From the NCBI GenBank assembly GCA_025024175.1, contig QCXZ01000042.1, positions 8,263,501 through 8,327,500 on the forward strand: a stretch of 64,000 nt of DNA. Reading direction: 5' to 3'. The notes under the pieces are model-generated. The model was given only the letters and a program-made list of their open reading frames with translations, was not told the origin of the DNA and did no database searches. The stretch is from Rhyzopertha dominica (lineage: Eukaryota > Arthropoda > Insecta > Coleoptera > Bostrichidae). Of the stretch, positions 10,621 through 21,595 are shown one piece after another (the first letter of the stretch is position 1; each line of letters opens with the position of its first letter). Both the position numbers and the translations under genes were made by a program.

Positions 10621-12497
10621 ACGCGGACATTCAATGCATTTATACCTCAATATTCAATTAATATAAAAATATAGCATATCAGATTATCAGCAAATATGCC
10701 ATATGCAAGATAAAAAAGGTTTGCTCTCTTTGACAGGTGATAGAAACCGAGACCTCCAGAGCGTCACTCTGAAGTTCTTGACTGTACACCACTAAGGCTC
10801 TCCGTTCCTAGCCTCAAACAAATAAAGATCGTACTAAATATTTCACCTTCAGTAAATGACAGAAAATCTGAAAATGTATGTAGTGGACGTAATATTTGCT
10901 GGTAATCCATAGTTTTACTTTCTTTCGTGACACACTTGAATTTAAACAGGCTACTTGTCCAAAAGCATTACCAACGGTTTGAGAAAATCGATAGCTAGGA
11001 TTATTTAGAATAACTTTTAATCTAAGGCGTTATTACCATTTCAGTAGTACCTATATATTATTTTATCACTATTAAAGAAATAGTACACCTGAGTATTAGT
11101 TGCTTATAAATGAACTTCATGCTTACTAAGTACTAGACAGGAACTAGTGTAGATTGTGAGCATAGGATTTCTGCAAACTCATCTAGTCATCCAATTGACA
11201 ATAAAATGTCCTGCAAGTATATTTTGTGACATCTAGCATAGTAATCGACTCTAGCCTCCATCTAAACTAAAATCAAGTAATAACAAAANGCCATGATTAC
11301 ANGAATGAAATAACAAAGTTAAACCAAGTATATTNAGATGCNATTGCTTAATTTTGTTGTCGTGTTCAAATATTGTGCTAAACTTGTTAGAAAGTCATTC
11401 GGTACCAAGATTATGACGCTTTAAATTGAGAAAAACTAACATCTCCCATAGATTTTGCTGCTTGAATTCAATGAAACTTGTGGTACCACTGACTGGAATC
11501 ATCAGTCCATCAGTGCTGTCTATGGACTAGGGTACACTGTAGAAAGAAAAGTTCGAAAACTTTAAGGCGCACAATTTTGGTCTAAACGCATTCCGTTGTG
11601 GACGCTCTTAGCGCTTCTTGAAGAGCACAATCGTTATAAACAAGAGGAACGCCAAAAATATGGTGCACGAATGCCTCATATAGTTACCGCTTGCACTGCT
11701 GTAATTGTGGTGTCCATATTTAAAGTGTTAAAAACAATGGCCTGACAAATGTAGCAAGCAACTCTTCGCGTTAAGCACAGCTTTTGCCCTCGGAAGACAA
11801 TTTTTACAAATTCATTCTTTTGATATTTATGAAAAAACTTAACTTCAATATATTATATCAACAGTTTACCTAATTACATAAATTTTAAATTATATAATGA
11901 TTAAGTAATAAATGCAATGCAGCAATAAGGGAGATGTTAAGACTAACCCTTAGTGATACCGAATTAAATTATATCTAATGCAGATAATATATTGTAGAAA
12001 ATTAGTTGGCAGTAAACCCTACAGACAGGGTGTCATATTATGAAGCCACATTTCGCACTAGAAAGCAGACAAAACAATCTTAAAGCTAAGTAACCATAGT
12101 TACGATAGATAAAGCCATATGCCTAGTAAGCAATGGATACTGTATTGTCATATCTTTGAAGAGCTGAACTCGGTTAAGAACTACCAAGTGGTGGTCATCG
12201 ATAATAAAATTCGGGTCAAAATTATCTGTTATCTTATCTTACAATAAAAGTATTAATAGAAAATCTTTTAAGGCGAGTCTTTGATAACATCTGATTTACA
12301 GATTGCTTAAGGCGAATACAATGTGAAGAAGGAGTACATTTTAAGGAACAAGCACAATAAAGTTCCTAAATTGGAACCTTGGGGAATGTCTATCGAAGAA
12401 AAAAGTTTGATAACGGAGACTTTACATGATAAAGAAGTAATTAAGAGTCATAAAAACTTATATCAAACAGATTCCTTAACGATTTTCGTTAACTACA
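10621..12497. other. AT-rich non-coding stretch
   Basis: Uncertain bases lie at 11289, 11302, 11335 and 11342. A small imperfect inverted repeat around CACTGACTG / CATCAGTG (11488-11516) lacks any ribozyme core. Nothing else stands out. Confidence 0.45.
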
Positions 12498-12510
12498 TCT
12501 AATGTATGTT

Positions 12511-13454
12511 TATTTATTTAATCGTGTCTGAGCTACACTTTTTACATCAATAACTAGAGAGTAAGTAAACATAATAACATATAGACAGAAATAGGTATAA
12601 ATAAAAACACATAAAAGTATAAAACACATAAAAGTATACGACGTTCACAAGCGTCACAAGTCAGGTTGGTTGGTTAGATAGCTCATATCTCCTTCCAGTG
12701 TCTGGCACATTGCACTGCCGCATCATTCGCCTCCCACAGGTCCTGAATAGTGCAAGGAGTCTGTAGGGATGGACAGGACAGAAGGTGTTCCATCGTTTGT
12801 GTCTCTCCACAGACGCATGAGTCGTCCTCGGCATATCCCCATCTTAGCAAGTTATCTCCGGATCTTCCCATTTGGCATCTGATTCTGTTGAGGTTTTTCC
12901 AGGTCTTCCAGTCTAGTTGGGATCCGGCAGGAAGATGTTCTGTTGGGTTCCATGGGGAGATGTTGTTTTCTACCAGCCGCTGTCTCCACATTGCTTCTTT
13001 GGCAGCCGATTTGGAGTCTGTCATTGGGTTGGTGGACCTTATGAAACTCTTCCGGGATTTGAGTCTAGAGGGTGGGGTCTCATGTCCGTATAGTGGGTGT
13101 CTTTCATCCAGTGCCTGTCTACTTCGTTCTGCCATGCATAAGGCCTGTCGCCTGATTTGAGGGGGAGCTATTCCCGCTAACATATATAGGTGGTCCAGAT
13201 TAGATGGTTTTAGGCAGCCTGTGATCAATCTGCAAGAGTCATTTAGGATGGGATCTATTTTGCTGGCATGTGTCGATCTAGACCATACAGGGCATGCATA
13301 TTCGGCCGGGGCAAAACAAAGGGCAAGGGATGTTGATCGTAATACATCCGGTTGGGCCCCCCAGTGGGAACTGACGAGCTTACGGACAACACCATTCCTT
13401 GTATTAACTTTTGCTCTAGTTTTCTCCACACTGAGCTACACAGTAGTATTGAAC
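12511..13454 (-). mobile_element. 5'-truncated LINE copy with 13-bp TSD
   Basis: The element is bounded by identical 13-mers TCTAATGTATGTT at 12498-12510 and 13455-13467, a target-site duplication made by target-primed reverse transcription. It carries the C-terminal part of a LINE ORF2, then a 3' untranslated region of about 170 bp. That region has a 17-bp tandem repeat (ACACATAAAAGTAT words near 12606-12638) and ends in an AAATAAATA-rich tail next to the target. Truncation at the 5' side is the usual result of aborted reverse transcription. The uninterrupted 3' ORF and the perfect TSD suggest a younger insertion than the other LINE pieces here. Confidence 0.85.
12683..13432 (-). pseudogene. 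LINE ORF2 C-terminal region (Jockey-like)
   Basis: About 248 codons are open without interruption to the stop at 12683, but the reading frame has no true start because the element is 5'-truncated. The protein begins after the catalytic RT motifs. It has the conserved RTS/ALxxxPAEYACPVWSRS segment (thumb region; HWGAQPDVLRS precedes it), then ILNDSCRLITGCL and GIAPPxIRR. It ends with a Cys/His cluster: C-x-C-G-x(3)-QTMEHLL-x-C, a zinc-knuckle-like motif common at the C-terminus of Jockey-type proteins. No endonuclease or YADD box remains, so it cannot act alone. It is related to, but a different family from, the element at 15795-17680. Confidence 0.85.
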
Positions 13455-13467
13455 TCTAATGTATGTT

Positions 13468-15399
13468 ACCAACACATAATAATTAAATTCAGTTATTTCT
13501 AATAACAATGTAGACATAAAATATACTGGAAACTACCGTTTAATTTTGTAAAAGAACTTGATGACTTGTTTAGTGAACTAAGAACCTCTTGTGATTAATA
13601 CGTCTAACTTTNAACGAAAATGTCTGCACAAGTGCGCTATTATTTTTAAGCGAAGTTAAAAATATTCTTACTAGTAGTAAGAAGGTGGCAAATGTTTGAT
13701 GCAGTCGTGATACCGAAAAGTAGACGATGACCTCAATTAAGTTGCTCAAATGATCTGTCATTTAGACGATCTAGACCTGTCAACAGCGTTTACCTCTTAA
13801 TATCGTCCCGATAAAAAACGGCACCCAATACAATACAGCTAATTGACATTTAAATTCGATAAGACAAAACACGGTCCACTGCCAAAACCATAATTACGAG
13901 ATTGTTAGATGCGGGACTGGCTGTAATTAAGGTTGTTGTTCTTGACAGCCGATTTGTATACATCCAATAGTTTATTAATATCAAAGACGCGTGCATCGCT
14001 TTGTTCTGTGGCAACATTGCTATGTAAATGAAGTGTGATAAATGGCAATGAATGGACGTGACCCACTGGCCGTTTTGAAGAGATCAAGTTGTCTCAGATC
14101 ATAACACAGTGGCGTTGCATGCTAGGGTACTGATGGTCACATGGTAAAAGCAAATAACAATCTACTGTTGATTTTTGATCAGTTATGGTGTGGATATGAT
14201 AAATCAAGTTTTGGTAGAGAACTTATATCTGATTTGAATCACACAATTCTTACTTCTTGTTTCAAAGGCGATTTGATTCTTAAGGGTTTCCTAAACTGCA
14301 CAGAATTACACGAGATGATTAATATAGAAGTAAAATAGTACCCGGGTCCAAAAAGTAATGCAACATGCAGAAGAGCATGATTTTTATAAAACTAGATCAA
14401 CAGCACTAAACTTAGGTGTCTTGAAGATGGATATTTTATATACAAACCCAGCTAAACAATTTTAGAGTGTCTTAAATCTAACTTTCACTTCAATTTATCG
14501 ACTACTACAGAGATCATTTAACCTTGCCCATGCTGATGGACTGCCACTGCTCCACCCCTCGATTTTTGCTCCGCTCAAGTATGACTTGTATAAATTCTGT
14601 TCCATGCGCTCGGTTCGCCGATAATACTTCCTGCCCGCTGATAAATGTTAATGGCGTATTATAATGTCAAGATATTCAATCAAAGCTAGAAGTTTTCCCG
14701 GCCTTGCGTGATTTTTAGGCTCATTTCCAGGAGGAGCTCGTTCAGTTCCACGACAAAATAATTTACCTCGCAGACAAGCTTATGAGTGGAGCCAATTGAA
14801 TCTGAGGACTGAAAGCATTAGTTGTCAGTTAACCGTTGCGGCAATGCCATCAATGAGAGGAGGTTTTTAAGGAACAATGACAGCCATTATAAATAATAGT
14901 TTCTCGGTTAGCCGCATGTGCGGTTTAAGTGCGTTTGTCACGTGGACATTCTAGTCAAGTAGTAAATGAACGCTGATGAGTTTCAACGTGTTTAACTACA
15001 GTATCGGCAAGATAGATTTTTTTCTGTTTTTTCTTCTTCAATTATTAAATAGTATTCTTGATACGTATGGTTCATGTGTGAAAGAATACTTTATGTACCC
15101 CACTCCACCTCCCAACAGAAATTTTCAGACCAACGAGTTTGAAGTATGTATGGGTGCTGTTTCTACATTTTTACATACTTTTCTTTCTTATATTACATAC
15201 CTTCCTTTTGTGTAATTGGGTCCTCGTTAGTTACAAAAGAATACTAATGGTAAATAAACAAAGTAAGTGGGCCAATAAGCAAACTGCCAGTTCTTTAAAC
15301 AATCCTGTAAAAATTGTTTATCCACAGCTGAAGTGTTTCGTGGAAAAATATAGTATTCTGCCTCTCACTCAGTCTGATTTGCGTTGTAATTAGGTATAG
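13468..15399. other. Non-coding stretch with balanced blocks
   Basis: Two more balanced blocks lie at about 13790-14110 and 14530-14960. The first has GCTAATTGAC near 13838, ATAATTACG near 13890 and TAATTAAGG near 13924. A short GGGTCCAAAAAGTAATGC at 14344-14361 recalls mariner ends but no transposase follows. No gene is supported. Confidence 0.4.
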
Positions 15400-15790
15400 A
15401 ACCACAAAGTCACCGACATCACCACAGAATGTGATCAGTGGCAACCAATCTGAATTAACAACTATTATTAAAGGAGTCCAGCATAGCAGTATCCTAGGTC
15501 CCCTTCTATTTTCTATATAAACTGCTGATTTTTGAAAGTCTCTTAATTTCTGCAATTCCCATCAATATGCCGACGATACTCAAATATACTGTTCGTTTTT
15601 CCTTAAGGAAAGAAATGTCGCTGCCAGAATGATTAATTCTCACTTATATACTGATATACAGCAGGTTTCTCACTTACATGGACTCACTCTTAAAGGACCA
15701 AAAACAGAAATTGTCGCATTTGGTCCTGGCCGGCAAGTCATATTAGAACCAACCGTTAATGAAACATATAAACTATCATCATTAATTTCG
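15400..15790 (+). pseudogene. LINE reverse transcriptase fragment (family B)
   Basis: The plus strand reads NQSELTTIIKGVQHSSILGP, LLFSI-stop-TADF and then HQYADDTQIYCSF, equivalent to the GVPQGSILGPLLF and YADD motifs of a non-LTR RT. The catalytic YADD is intact (around 15567-15578). After a frameshift, MINSHLYTDIQQVSHLHGLTL and PKKT-like GPKTEIVAFGPGRQ continue the post-YADD region. The stop inside FSI-x-TADF and the degenerate PQG (QHSS) show it is dead. It ends where the next LINE begins, near 15790, in the same orientation. Confidence 0.75.
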
Positions 15791-15794
15791 CTTA

Positions 15795-16235
15795 ATGTTT
15801 TTAAAAAAGATGAAGGAAAAACTTCGTCAGTTAAGAAAAAGATGCGAACCTTCAGTAGAGTTGTCACAATTATTCTCATTCGAAGAACTTCGGCAAGCTA
15901 TTTGTGCTCTCAAAGCCCGCAAAGCTGCTGGTTTTGACGGTATTTATCCAGGATTCTTGAAGAACTTGGGACCGAATGCTTTAAAATGGTTGTTGTTGTT
16001 CTATAATAATATTTTAGATACATATACTCTGACAAGTTTGCTTCAGAAAACAAAGGTGATTGCCCTTCTGAGTGTCTGCCACAAGTTACTAGAGAAATTA
16101 CTCTGCCAGAGAATAGGACCTATTACTGAAGACTCATTCCCGAAGGATCAAGCAGGTTTTAGGAAGAACAGATGTTGCTGTGACCAAGTCTTGGCTCTAA
16201 CAATGCATTCTGAAGTTGGTTTCCAGAAACATTGA
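15795..16235 (+). pseudogene. LINE RT, N-terminal palm/fingers part
   Basis: The frame reads FSFEELRQAICALKARKAAGFDGI, the RT domain 1 signature (K-x-x-K-A-x-G-x-D-G-I). PGFLKNLGPNALKWLL and LLQKTKVIALL follow, then directly SVCHKLLEKLLCQRI and DQAGFRKNRCCCDQV (domain 3 region). About 18 codons with the usual KPGKDP...SYRPISLL motif are missing between ALL and SVCHK, consistent with deletion between two LL-coding repeats. The frame ends just past GFQKH by a one-base frameshift; the continuation is the fragment starting at 16232. Confidence 0.8.
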
Positions 16236-16540
16236 AAACTGGAGTAGTGTGCATAGACTTATCGGCGGTCTATGATACTGCATGGAAAGATGGATTGATC
16301 CTCAAACTATTTAATACTCTGAAAAGTGGAAAGATTGTGAAGCTCATTGAGCGAATGTTGTCCCAACGTCAATTCAGAGTGTTTCTGGGAGAGAAAAGTA
16401 GCAAATTCAGGATTTTGAATAACGGTCTTCCACAAGGATCGGTTCTGTCACCTATTCTTTTCAACCTTTACATAAGTGACCTTCCAGTAACTCAATCGAG
16501 AAAATTTGTGTATGCAGACGACATGGCATTGACTTTATAA
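16232..16540 (+). pseudogene. LINE RT catalytic palm part
   Basis: The frame contains CIDLSAVYDTAWKDGL (motif A, catalytic Asp at 16256-16258), LNNGLPQGSVLSPILFNLYI (domain 4) and FVYADDMALTL (motif C, YADD at 16511-16522). All three catalytic aspartates survive. The frame ends at TAA 16538-16540, where SKDF continues in the same frame after the stop, so this is a point nonsense change and not the natural end. Confidence 0.85.
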
Positions 16541-16604
16541 AGTAAAGACTTTTCTGTCCTTAAACAAAATCTTTCAAGAGACATTGAGATTATGAATTTT
16601 AAAG

Positions 16605-17480
16605 CCTGGCGCCTGCGCTTGTTTTCATCTCAACAAACATCAAAAATCGAAACAACTTCAAGTTATGTCAAATAATATAATTCTTAACCAGAACTTCTCG
16701 ACGAAATACCTTGGAGTGACCCTAGATACGTCTCTGACGTACGAAGAAACATCTAGAAAACATCAGTATAAAAAATTACAGACCAGAAATAGCATTCTGC
16801 ATCAGCTTCCTGGTACAAGTTGTGGTGCAGATGCAAGTGTACTCCGTACTTCTGCAACTGCCTTGCTTTGTAGCATTGCTGAGTACTGCTATCCCGTTTG
16901 GAAAAACAGGAAAAACTGACACTCAACTGAATTCTGCAATGTCACTTATCGTGAACAATTAAGTCAACTCCATCAATTTGACTTCCGATTCCTTCAAACA
17001 TTACTCCTCCGGAGATTCGCACACAGTTTGCTACGTATAAGGATTGGCAAAAATAACAGCAGCTCCTAATGAGTTTCTGATTTCACGAGATCTGCAAGTT
17101 ACCTACAATCCAGCTAACTTGCAGAAACCCTCTGTTGACAGAAGATTTCCTGCGTGCTCCTTATACCATTGAAGATGAATGGTATTCTGCTTGGCAACTT
17201 AAGAAATATGATATATTCAATCAACAGCTTATAGACGATCCTACAGAAAAGGTAGCAGGAACTGACTTCCCGAAAAAGTTTTGGGTTACTCTAAATCACC
17301 GTCGCACTAGTCATGGGAAATGCAACTTTTTTCTTACTAAATGGAATTCTTTTATCAATCCTTGCTTGTGAAACTGGAGACCCCCTCCAAACAATTGAGC
17401 ATATGGTCATGCATGGTTCTGCATCTATCCATCGTGTTAATGAAGATGTTGAAGACTGGCTTAAGACCATCGAGATCTGA
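16605..17480 (+). pseudogene. LINE ORF2 thumb and C-terminal part
   Basis: Pieces in shifting frames: KYLGVTLDTSLTYEE and LRTSATALLCSIAEYCYPVW (16665-16919), then APYTIEDEW and KKFWVTLNHRRTSHGKCNFF (17135-17330). Finally CETGDPLQTIEHMVMHG leads to VEDWLKTIEI-stop at 17480. The order matches the Jockey-type C-terminus, with the Cys/His cluster partly retained. A deletion of about 28 bp near 16618 removed the NPxKTEV segment that the sister copy at 19050 still has. Confidence 0.8.
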
Positions 17481-17757
17481 TTGGAGTTTTTCTGTGATAT
17501 TCTTCAATACTCCATCCAGAATGAATACATACATGTATACATATATGTATCTATTCTGAATAGAGCGCAAATGCGAGATCTTTTTTCTTTCAACGCTTTT
17601 ATAAAAGTCGACCGTAGTCGCATGAAATTAACAGAACTGTTTAATGTATTAATGATTTTCATAAGAATAAATAAAATATATACATATTTTAGGATAATCC
17701 ATAATAATGATAGTAAACAACAGAAAACTGGAAACGAAAACAATTCTGCTCATCTTC

Positions 17758-17793
17758 AGTCGAAAAACGAAAGGCTGTTTTTGCTTTTCGACT
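17758..17793. repeat. Small inverted repeat
   Basis: AGTCGAAAA (17758-17766) pairs with TTTTCGACT near 17784-17793. Inner A-rich/T-rich arms extend the hairpin with two mismatches. It lies just past the LINE 3' end. Function is unknown; it may be chance or part of a small element. Confidence 0.35.
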
Positions 17794-18059
17794 AGTTGAG
17801 CAAGGGATCTAGCTGGCTCTTACAATATTTTTGATGCTATCGAAGCAGAAAGAGAAGTAGAACAGGATACCATAAATCTTCAATCTACATCGGAAGAAAA
17901 AAATTAACCAACCAACTCAAACACTTTTGCAACCAACGGCTGAGTCTTTAACAATTCACAATGTTTAAGGCGACCTCAATGCACATAAACAATAAACCAT
18001 TAAAGAATAATGTTATACGTAAAAAGGCCTATTTTCATCATCATTTCATTTGTTATTCA

Positions 18060-18740
18060 GCAGCAACTATGTTACCTGGTGATGCTTCATCCCAATCATT
18101 TCGCTATATGGAGAAAAAGCTTTCTTACAGAAAATAACCAAGCAAGAAACCAGTGACAATTCTTGTCTACAAGCCATTAATTATGACATGTCATTGACTC
18201 ATACACGACAGCTTCACGACCATTGAATATTGTATACTAACCGACACATGCAACGTACCAACAATGTCAAGTCTTTGAGTGCTGCGACGGCCCTATCTGG
18301 TGTCTTCATTGACCGAATCAAGTACGCGCTACACGTATAGAATTCCCCCTGGTTGAACAGGTGTCATTTTCCATCTGAATCCATTCATCATGACATCGCC
18401 GGTATACAAAGTCGGTTTTGTCGTCGCAACCCGTTTTACAGCTACTATAGGAAGGCGTGACTGTGGATATCTTTAAATATGGCAGTGGCGTTCCACGCGC
18501 TCTGCTCCACAGCAAGGTCATGCCTTAGTTATGCACCGCATAAAATAATCATGAACTTGGTGCAACGCTTGCGGACTGTAAATTTTTCGATCGTTCTCCG
18601 TTGTCCGCTATCACGGTGACTTGGAAATCTGCAAGGACGCGCCAGCCAACTCGATTTACATCGATATATTTATAGATATTGCAGGAAACGCAAGCTTAGC
18701 GCTACGGTGTCTGAGATTATCCTGCATGCTGCAGCGATCG
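18060..18740. promoter_or_regulatory. Balanced-composition block
   Basis: This is a block of roughly balanced base composition with no ORF of recognisable type, set between two LINE copies in AT-rich DNA. It has many CG-containing words (GACGGCCC, CGCCGGTATAC, GTCGTCGCAACCC). Regulatory role is a guess from composition. Confidence 0.2.
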
Positions 18741-19049
18741 GCTTGGTTCAATAATTTCCTTTTTTTTTCTAATTCTTAACCATGATTTACCTCACTAGGT
18801 ATTTCAGTTTGCGATATAGTGCGCTAACACTCTGCTGAAAGATAATAATGCATTTTATACCCAACAGAAAATTCCATTAACAGGATAAAAAACAATTGTT
18901 TTGCGTAAATACACTGTATAGCAATATACTATTCAATTAAATAACAATAATAATGATACATTATACAATATCTACTATTGCAGGTGTGAGGTCCAAAACC
19001 TAGCGTCCCAAATTATGCTTGTTTTTTACATAAATTATGAGTACTAACC

Positions 19050-19605
19050 TGGCGCATGTGCCCTAATCCATTGAAGACAGAAGTAACTTGCTTTCATCTC
19101 AACAATCATCAAAAGAGGAAACAGCTTCAAGTTATGTCAAATAACATAATTCTTAAACATAACTTCTCGCCAAAAAACCTTGGAGTGACTCTAAATACGT
19201 CTCTAACGTACAAGAAACATCTAGAAAACGTCAGTAAAAAATTACAGACTAGAAATAACATTCTGCATAAGCTTGCTGGTACAAGTTGGGGTGCAAATGC
19301 AAATGTACTCCGTACTTCTGCAACTGCCTTGCTTTATAGCACTGTTGCTGCTGTTGATGCAGGTGTTAAAGACTGGCTTAAGAAAATAGAGATCTGATTG
19401 GAGTTTTCTGCGGTTTTCTTCAATACTCTATCCAGAATAAATACATACATGTATGTATCTATTATGGATAAAGCGCAAATGCGAGATCTCTTAACGTTGA
19501 ATGATAATATTTTTTTTCTTTCAAAGCTTTTATAAAAGTCGACCGTAGTCGCATGAAATTAACAGTACTGTGGAATGTATTAATGATTTCATTAGAATAT
19601 ATATA
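19050..19605 (+). mobile_element. Internally deleted sister LINE copy
   Basis: The frame reads NPLKTEVTCFHLNN, KNLGVTLNTSLTYKKHLENV, KLQTRNNILHKLAGTSWGAN and LRTSATALLYST. It then jumps straight to VKDWLKKIEI-stop at 19396. Compared with 16605-17480, about 560 bp between the equivalents of 16877 and 17440 are gone, yet the frame stays open (113 codons from 19056). The 3' untranslated region aligns with 17481-17680, including the ATACATGTAT palindromic words and AAAGTCGACCGTAGTCGCAT. Same family and orientation as the copy 1.4 kb upstream. Confidence 0.85.
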
Positions 19606-20379
19606 TGTACTAAAGAACAAAGTGATCTTCATGCTTATGATAATTAATACAAATAAACAATAAATTTTATAATACAGAAATACCGTTAATAACAAAACTA
19701 ATTTCTTATAGCACGACGAAAATAGTGTTAAAAGTAGGTAATGCATTGTTTTTTTGAATTAATGAGTAATCGTAATGAATCACTGTTTCAATCACTGGCT
19801 AGTGTCTATAGGTAACAGTTTATTACTTTACATTTCGCTTTGATCTTGGAAGATCATAAACTTTTTTGCAAAAGTGTAGAGGTTTTCTTCCTTTAATAAC
19901 TGCAAAGAGAAATTTCTCTTAGTTTCTGATATTCTTGTGATGAAAGTCATCGATTGCACGAAGTAATATAGGTATATCGCGGAGATTTCAACGCTAGCAC
20001 AGAAGAGTAACCTATAACCATTATTTTGCTATTTTAGGTAGTAGAAACGAAATTGAAACAAAGAAGATGAAGGAAAAGCTGTACATATTCCAACAGTAGC
20101 CTCATTAGAGACCAAAGCGGAAACAACCGTAGGGAAATCGTTAAAATTGGTGGTTTAAAAAGGAGTTACATTTGTGTAAATCTATAAGGAAAGCGCTATT
20201 GCTTTCCATTCGCAAACGACATTTCCTCTTATTATCGTTAAAATTAATGTATTAAGCTTGTTATTTTTAGCCAACTGCGTATATGAATATTAAAATTTAT
20301 TACAGCTCCGTGTGCAAAGAGATTGACAACTTCTCTGCGTGTAAGGAATGACATGTGATTATACCGGCAAAGTATGCGG
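19606..20379. other. AT-rich non-coding stretch
   Basis: Nothing recognisable after the LINE tail. Confidence 0.4.
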
Positions 20380-20700
20380 TGATCTCACGGGAATCCAAAA
20401 GGAAATTAAAATACGCCAGAAACGAATTACCTACTGTGCTATTAACTTATCGCGCAAATTTCCATCTGCAATTATACCGATGGCTTTTCCCGCTGCAATC
20501 ACATCGGAAGGCAGTTCTAACCTTTGCGAATTAATATGCAAAGATATTAGCGGCATACGTAAAAACGCCGGCCGTGCGCTTGTAAACCCAAATAGACATA
20601 TCCTTATTTGTAGCGGTTTCCATTTAGGCTTGCGTTACGATGTTATCGAAAAGCTGCGGAATAAACGTCGGCGGTGAGATGAAAATAACCACGTAGCAAG
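20380..20700. promoter_or_regulatory. Balanced block with an uninformative open frame
   Basis: A 109-codon frame (20348-20677, plus) covers this block, but its product has no motif, repeat or family resemblance and the frame is explained by lower AT content. AAATACGCC, CGCGCAAATTT and GAATTAATATGC words occur. Listed as a candidate conserved non-coding block. A single exon of an unknown gene is the alternative. Confidence 0.2.
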
Positions 20701-21595
20701 CGTAAAGATTATAACCAATAATTAAACAGCATTATAGAATATTGGTGATACACGAAAATATTCGATGCCTCGTAAAAAGTGTTTATGGCAGCCGTAAACA
20801 AAAGAGTTGCGCAACGTACACGAAAGGCGTGTAACACATCCAGTGAATTATTACGTTGGGTATGCTGATGATAGTATCAATGGTTTATTTCAGAACAAGT
20901 TAAAGGTATTCTTCCTATAATTTTTATTAATTGGCTCTCTCTCCTAGCGTGACGCTTTGAAAAGCCTAAACAAGTGTACCCGCAAAATTTAATACGAAAG
21001 AAGCTATTAACACCATACGAACATCATAAAATTGTCGTTATGCAGGGTGGGTCGGAATGATGCTGACGGCAATCAAAATTTAGCACCATGTGTTTTATTA
21101 CGATGGGCTAACTGCCGGTCAAGTATTTCCCCTCTCAGTCTTTAAAAACAATAGCAGCAAAGGTGCTGGCCTTTTTACCAGCTGTTCCGTTATAAAAAAA
21201 GACACATAAAATATTTAGGTTTACTCATTTTCATGATGGTAGTTCAAGATATACAACACGTTTGTTTCCTTGGCTGTACAGATCAGAGGTTCCTAACAGA
21301 TTGTTCTGTTTTTGCACCTTATAAGTTCGTCTGACAATTACGGGCTATTTTGTTTCTTCTGTGAAAAATTTTAATACAAATAATCGTCTAAATCTAGTGG
21401 TAACAGTTTGTGCTCTGTAAGTAAAGAAGAAAATGAAGAGTCTAAAATTTGTTGCACTTTATATGTAGCTACATGATGGTTTAGAATTATACAACCTTAA
21501 CACAAAGAAGACCTCACTCTTAATCAAATATTAAACTCTACGCAGTGTCTAACCCGTGAGCGTAAAATTTAGCACTAAATATGCTTATCTGAAAT
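20701..21595. other. AT-rich non-coding stretch
   Basis: No gene is supported. A YADDS-like string near 20860 stands alone without neighbouring RT motifs. Confidence 0.4.

Larger units (their letters stand above)
15795..17680 (+). mobile_element. Degenerate Jockey-like LINE copy
   Basis: This 5'-truncated element of about 1.9 kb runs from just before RT domain 1 to the end of the ORF (stop at 17478-17480) and a 3' untranslated region of about 195 bp. That region is shared with the copy at 19050-19605 and ends in an A/T-rich AATAAATAAAATAT tail. It lacks the endonuclease and ORF1. The reading frame is broken by small deletions, a one-base frameshift near 16231, a nonsense codon at 16538-16540 (a TAA where the family has a Gln codon), and further shifts after 16600. 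No target-site duplication could be identified. Confidence 0.85.

Noticed and set aside
11480..11520. CATCAG / CACTGATGG inverted words as a ribozyme on the minus strand
   Set aside because: No GAAA box at the right distance; just a small imperfect inverted repeat.
14344..14460. GGGTCCAAAAAGTAATGC as a mariner 5' end
   Set aside because: No transposase and no inverse partner found downstream.
14972..15000. GCTGATGAGTTTCAACG as a ribozyme core
   Set aside because: No stem II and no second core box.
20348..20677. 109-codon frame as a host gene
   Set aside because: No family resemblance, no splice or promoter context; lies in a GC-balanced block.
20855..20885. YADDSINGLF string as an RT catalytic motif
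   Set aside because: No other RT motif is found in any frame around it; a four-residue match is easily chance.
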